A stretch of DNA of 64,000 nt, taken from positions 32,500 through 96,499 of the forward strand of contig MDLF01000085.1 in the NCBI GenBank assembly GCA_001730095.1. Reading direction: 5' to 3'. The DNA comes from Rhodobacteraceae bacterium (ex Bugula neritina AB1). GTDB taxonomy: Bacteria > Pseudomonadota > Alphaproteobacteria > Rhodobacterales > Rhodobacteraceae. The notes under the pieces are model-generated. The model was not told the origin of the DNA, ran no database searches, and was given only the letters and a program-made list of their open reading frames with translations. Positions 62,506 to 64,000 of the stretch are shown here, in pieces. Made by a program: the position numbers and the translations under genes. Each line of letters begins with the position of its first letter. Positions within the stretch are counted from its first letter, which is position 1.

Positions 62506-64000
62506 TTACTTTTCGGAGAAGCCGATCCGGTCCAAAAGGGCGCCAAAGGCGTCGCGCTCATCCCGGTTGAGCCGCGCGCCGTTCTTGCCCACATCATAGG
62601 TCGCCTTATCCTCATTCTCACTGCGCACGGCCCTGTTTCTGGCTTCGGCAGCCTGCCGCAGTCGCCAGGTCAGCGCTTCATCTGCAAGGCCGTCCAAATC
62701 CTCTTCGGCCTCTGCCAATTCTGCATCCAGCCCGCGCCGCGCCTCGAGTTTTGCGAGTTCCTCGGCCAGGGTCATGCTGGCCAGTTCCGTATCGCCGGGT
62801 TTGCGCAGGCAGGGGATGATTGCCACATGGCGCAAGGCAAAGAGGTTTTCAAGGGCATGAGGCCCCAAAGACCAGTCAATTTCCTCGCGCAGCCGGTCGG
62901 GCGCGTCGATACCGTAGCGCAGAACCATGTCGCGCAGCGCCGCCAGATCCGGGTCGGCGCATTGCAGCCGTTCCAGGCTGGTCTCGAACTCGCGGATAAC
63001 ATCAGGCGTGGTGATCGCCGTGGCCAGGATCACCGCTTCACGCATGGCGGCAAAATATTCGTCCTCGGCACCTGCCACCAGCGACGCACGGGTGGTTGCC
63101 CGCGGCTGCGGGATCGGGCCAAATCCCTTGCCTGGTTTCCACGGTGCGCGGGCACCGTCGCGGAAACCACCGCCCTTGCCGCTACGCGGCTGGTAGCCGC
63201 CCCCGCCGCCACTGTCGCGGTTGCCGCGGAACAGCTGCCAGCGCATTTCCTTGACGTCTTCGCCATAGTGCTTGCGGATCGATGGATCGCGGATCAGTTT
63301 GATTTTCTCACGCAGCGCCTTATCCAGCGCCGCCTTGCGCTCGGGGCTGTCGAAAACCTTGCCTTCGGTTTCCCGCTGCCACAGCAGCTTGACCATCGGC
63401 ATCGCCTGATCCAGCACCGCCCGCACTGCATCGGGGCCTTCGGACCGGATCATATCGTCCGGGTCTTTGCCCTCTGGCATGATGGCAAAGCGCAGGGACT
63501 TGCCCGCCTCCAAGAGCGGCAACGCCAGGTCAATCAGCCGCATCGCGGCGCGGATACCTGCCTTGTCGCCGTCCAGCGCAATGATCGGCTCATCCGACAT
63601 CCGCCACAGCATCTGCAGCTGATTTTCGGTGATCGCAGTGCCCAGCGGTGCCACCGAGGACTGGAACCCGCCCTCAGCCAGCGCAATCACATCCATATAA
63701 CCTTCGGCAACGACCAAAGTAGAGCCGCGCCCCGATGCAGAGCGCGCAGGACCATGATTGTAAAGGCTGCGGCCTTTGTCGAACAGCTCAGTCTCGGGCG
63801 AATTCAGGTATTTGGCGTTGTCATTGGGGTCCATTGCCCGGCCGCCAAATGCAATCGCCCGGCCGCGCGCATCCCGGATCGGAAACATGATCCGGTTGCG
63901 GAAGGTGTCATATGGCTTGCCGCCCTTGTTCGAGGGTTTCGCCAACCCCGCGCCGATGATCAGATCCTCGGGCACGTTCTTGCCGCGCAGCGCATCCCAC
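62506..64000 (-). CDS. dnaG: DNA primase, 5' part missing (window edge)
   Basis: The frame is open to the window end and continues beyond (WDALRGKNVPEDLIIGAG). The visible part has the end of the RNA polymerase-like core, the Toprim domain with LVVAEGYMDVIALAEGG and IIALDGDKAGIRAAMRLID, and the C-terminal helicase-binding region. The N-terminal zinc-binding domain is outside. Primes Okazaki fragments. In many proteobacteria dnaG and rpoD are neighbours, as here. Confidence 0.93.
   Translation of the reverse strand, partial: WDALRGKNVPEDLIIGAGLAKPSNKGGKPYDTFRNRIMFPIRDARGRAIAFGGRAMDPNDNAKYLNSPETELFDKGRSLYNHGPARSASGRGSTLVVAEGYMDVIALAEGGFQSSVAPLGTAITENQLQMLWRMSDEPIIALDGDKAGIRAAMRLIDLALPLLEAGKSLRFAIMPEGKDPDDMIRSEGPDAVRAVLDQAMPMVKLLWQRETEGKVFDSPERKAALDKALREKIKLIRDPSIRKHYGEDVKEMRWQLFRGNRDSGGGGGYQPRSGKGGGFRDGARAPWKPGKGFGPIPQPRATTRASLVAGAEDEYFAAMREAVILATAITTPDVIREFETSLERLQCADPDLAALRDMVLRYGIDAPDRLREEIDWSLGPHALENLFALRHVAIIPCLRKPGDTELASMTLAEELAKLEARRGLDAELAEAEEDLDGLADEALTWRLRQAAEARNRAVRSENEDKATYDVGKNGARLNRDERDAFGALLDRIGFSEK

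Overview
The window is about 60 percent G+C chromosomal DNA from an alphaproteobacterium of the family Rhodobacteraceae, most likely a marine roseobacter (Leisingera/Phaeobacter/Ruegeria-like). The evidence is the gene content and order (helicase-S4 protein-fdxA-carD; rpoH beside rluD; dnaG-rpoD; nrdR-ribD and ribE-ribBX-ribH-nusB; a pca operon with a PcaQ-type regulator), Rhodobacteraceae-type small proteins, TRAP transporters, RTX/Hint proteins, and a tRNA-His with the alphaproteobacterial A73/no G-1 pattern. The genus is a guess.

Layout. 1-9035: end of cobS, then carD, fdxA, an S4 protein, a SUV3-like helicase and a TPR protein on the minus strand, facing an SCP2 protein, a lysophospholipase-like hydrolase, oligoendopeptidase PepF and a GNAT acetyltransferase on the plus strand. 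9036-11829: an RTX/Hint protein cut by an in-frame stop, flanked by gene-poor DNA. 11830-16397: a TRAP transporter operon ending in a VanX-like D,D-dipeptidase, with a divergent RpiR regulator. 16666-27812: a ten-gene minus-strand operon joining a TAXI-TRAP transporter and a cytoplasmic sulfatase to pcaDCHG, a DUF849 (BKACE) enzyme, a Usp protein and pcaB, preceded by a PcaQ-like LysR gene. 28134-34287: a LytS/LytTR two-component pair divergent from an RND adaptor/pump pair; an exact 55 bp tandem duplication covers the kinase start. 34571-38310: an energy-coupling-factor metal uptake operon (CbiO, CbiQ, CbiL-like, CbiM, DUF4198) behind a cobalamin riboswitch. 38752-47055: dksA-like, rpoH, rluD, small secreted or hypothetical proteins, tRNA-His, GNAT, a second RTX-like protein and mmcB. 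47226-56608: the riboflavin/NusB/NrdR genes, split by an opposite-strand capsule cassette (kpsS, wza-like, kpsC). 56731-60334: yjbQ, two secreted paralogs (one frameshifted at its start), DUF4166 and DCC proteins and an orphan membrane protein. 60381-64000: rpoD and the 3' part of dnaG.

Most promising system: the 16.7-27.8 kb operon reads as a complete route for an organic sulfate ester of an aromatic acid. The compound would be imported by the TAXI-TRAP system, desulfated in the cytoplasm, funnelled to protocatechuate, cleaved by PcaGH, processed by PcaB/C/D to 3-oxoadipate, and finally split by a BKACE enzyme instead of PcaIJ/PcaF. The TRAP/VanX-like/RpiR operon is a second candidate scavenging system, possibly for D-amino-acid dipeptides from peptidoglycan.
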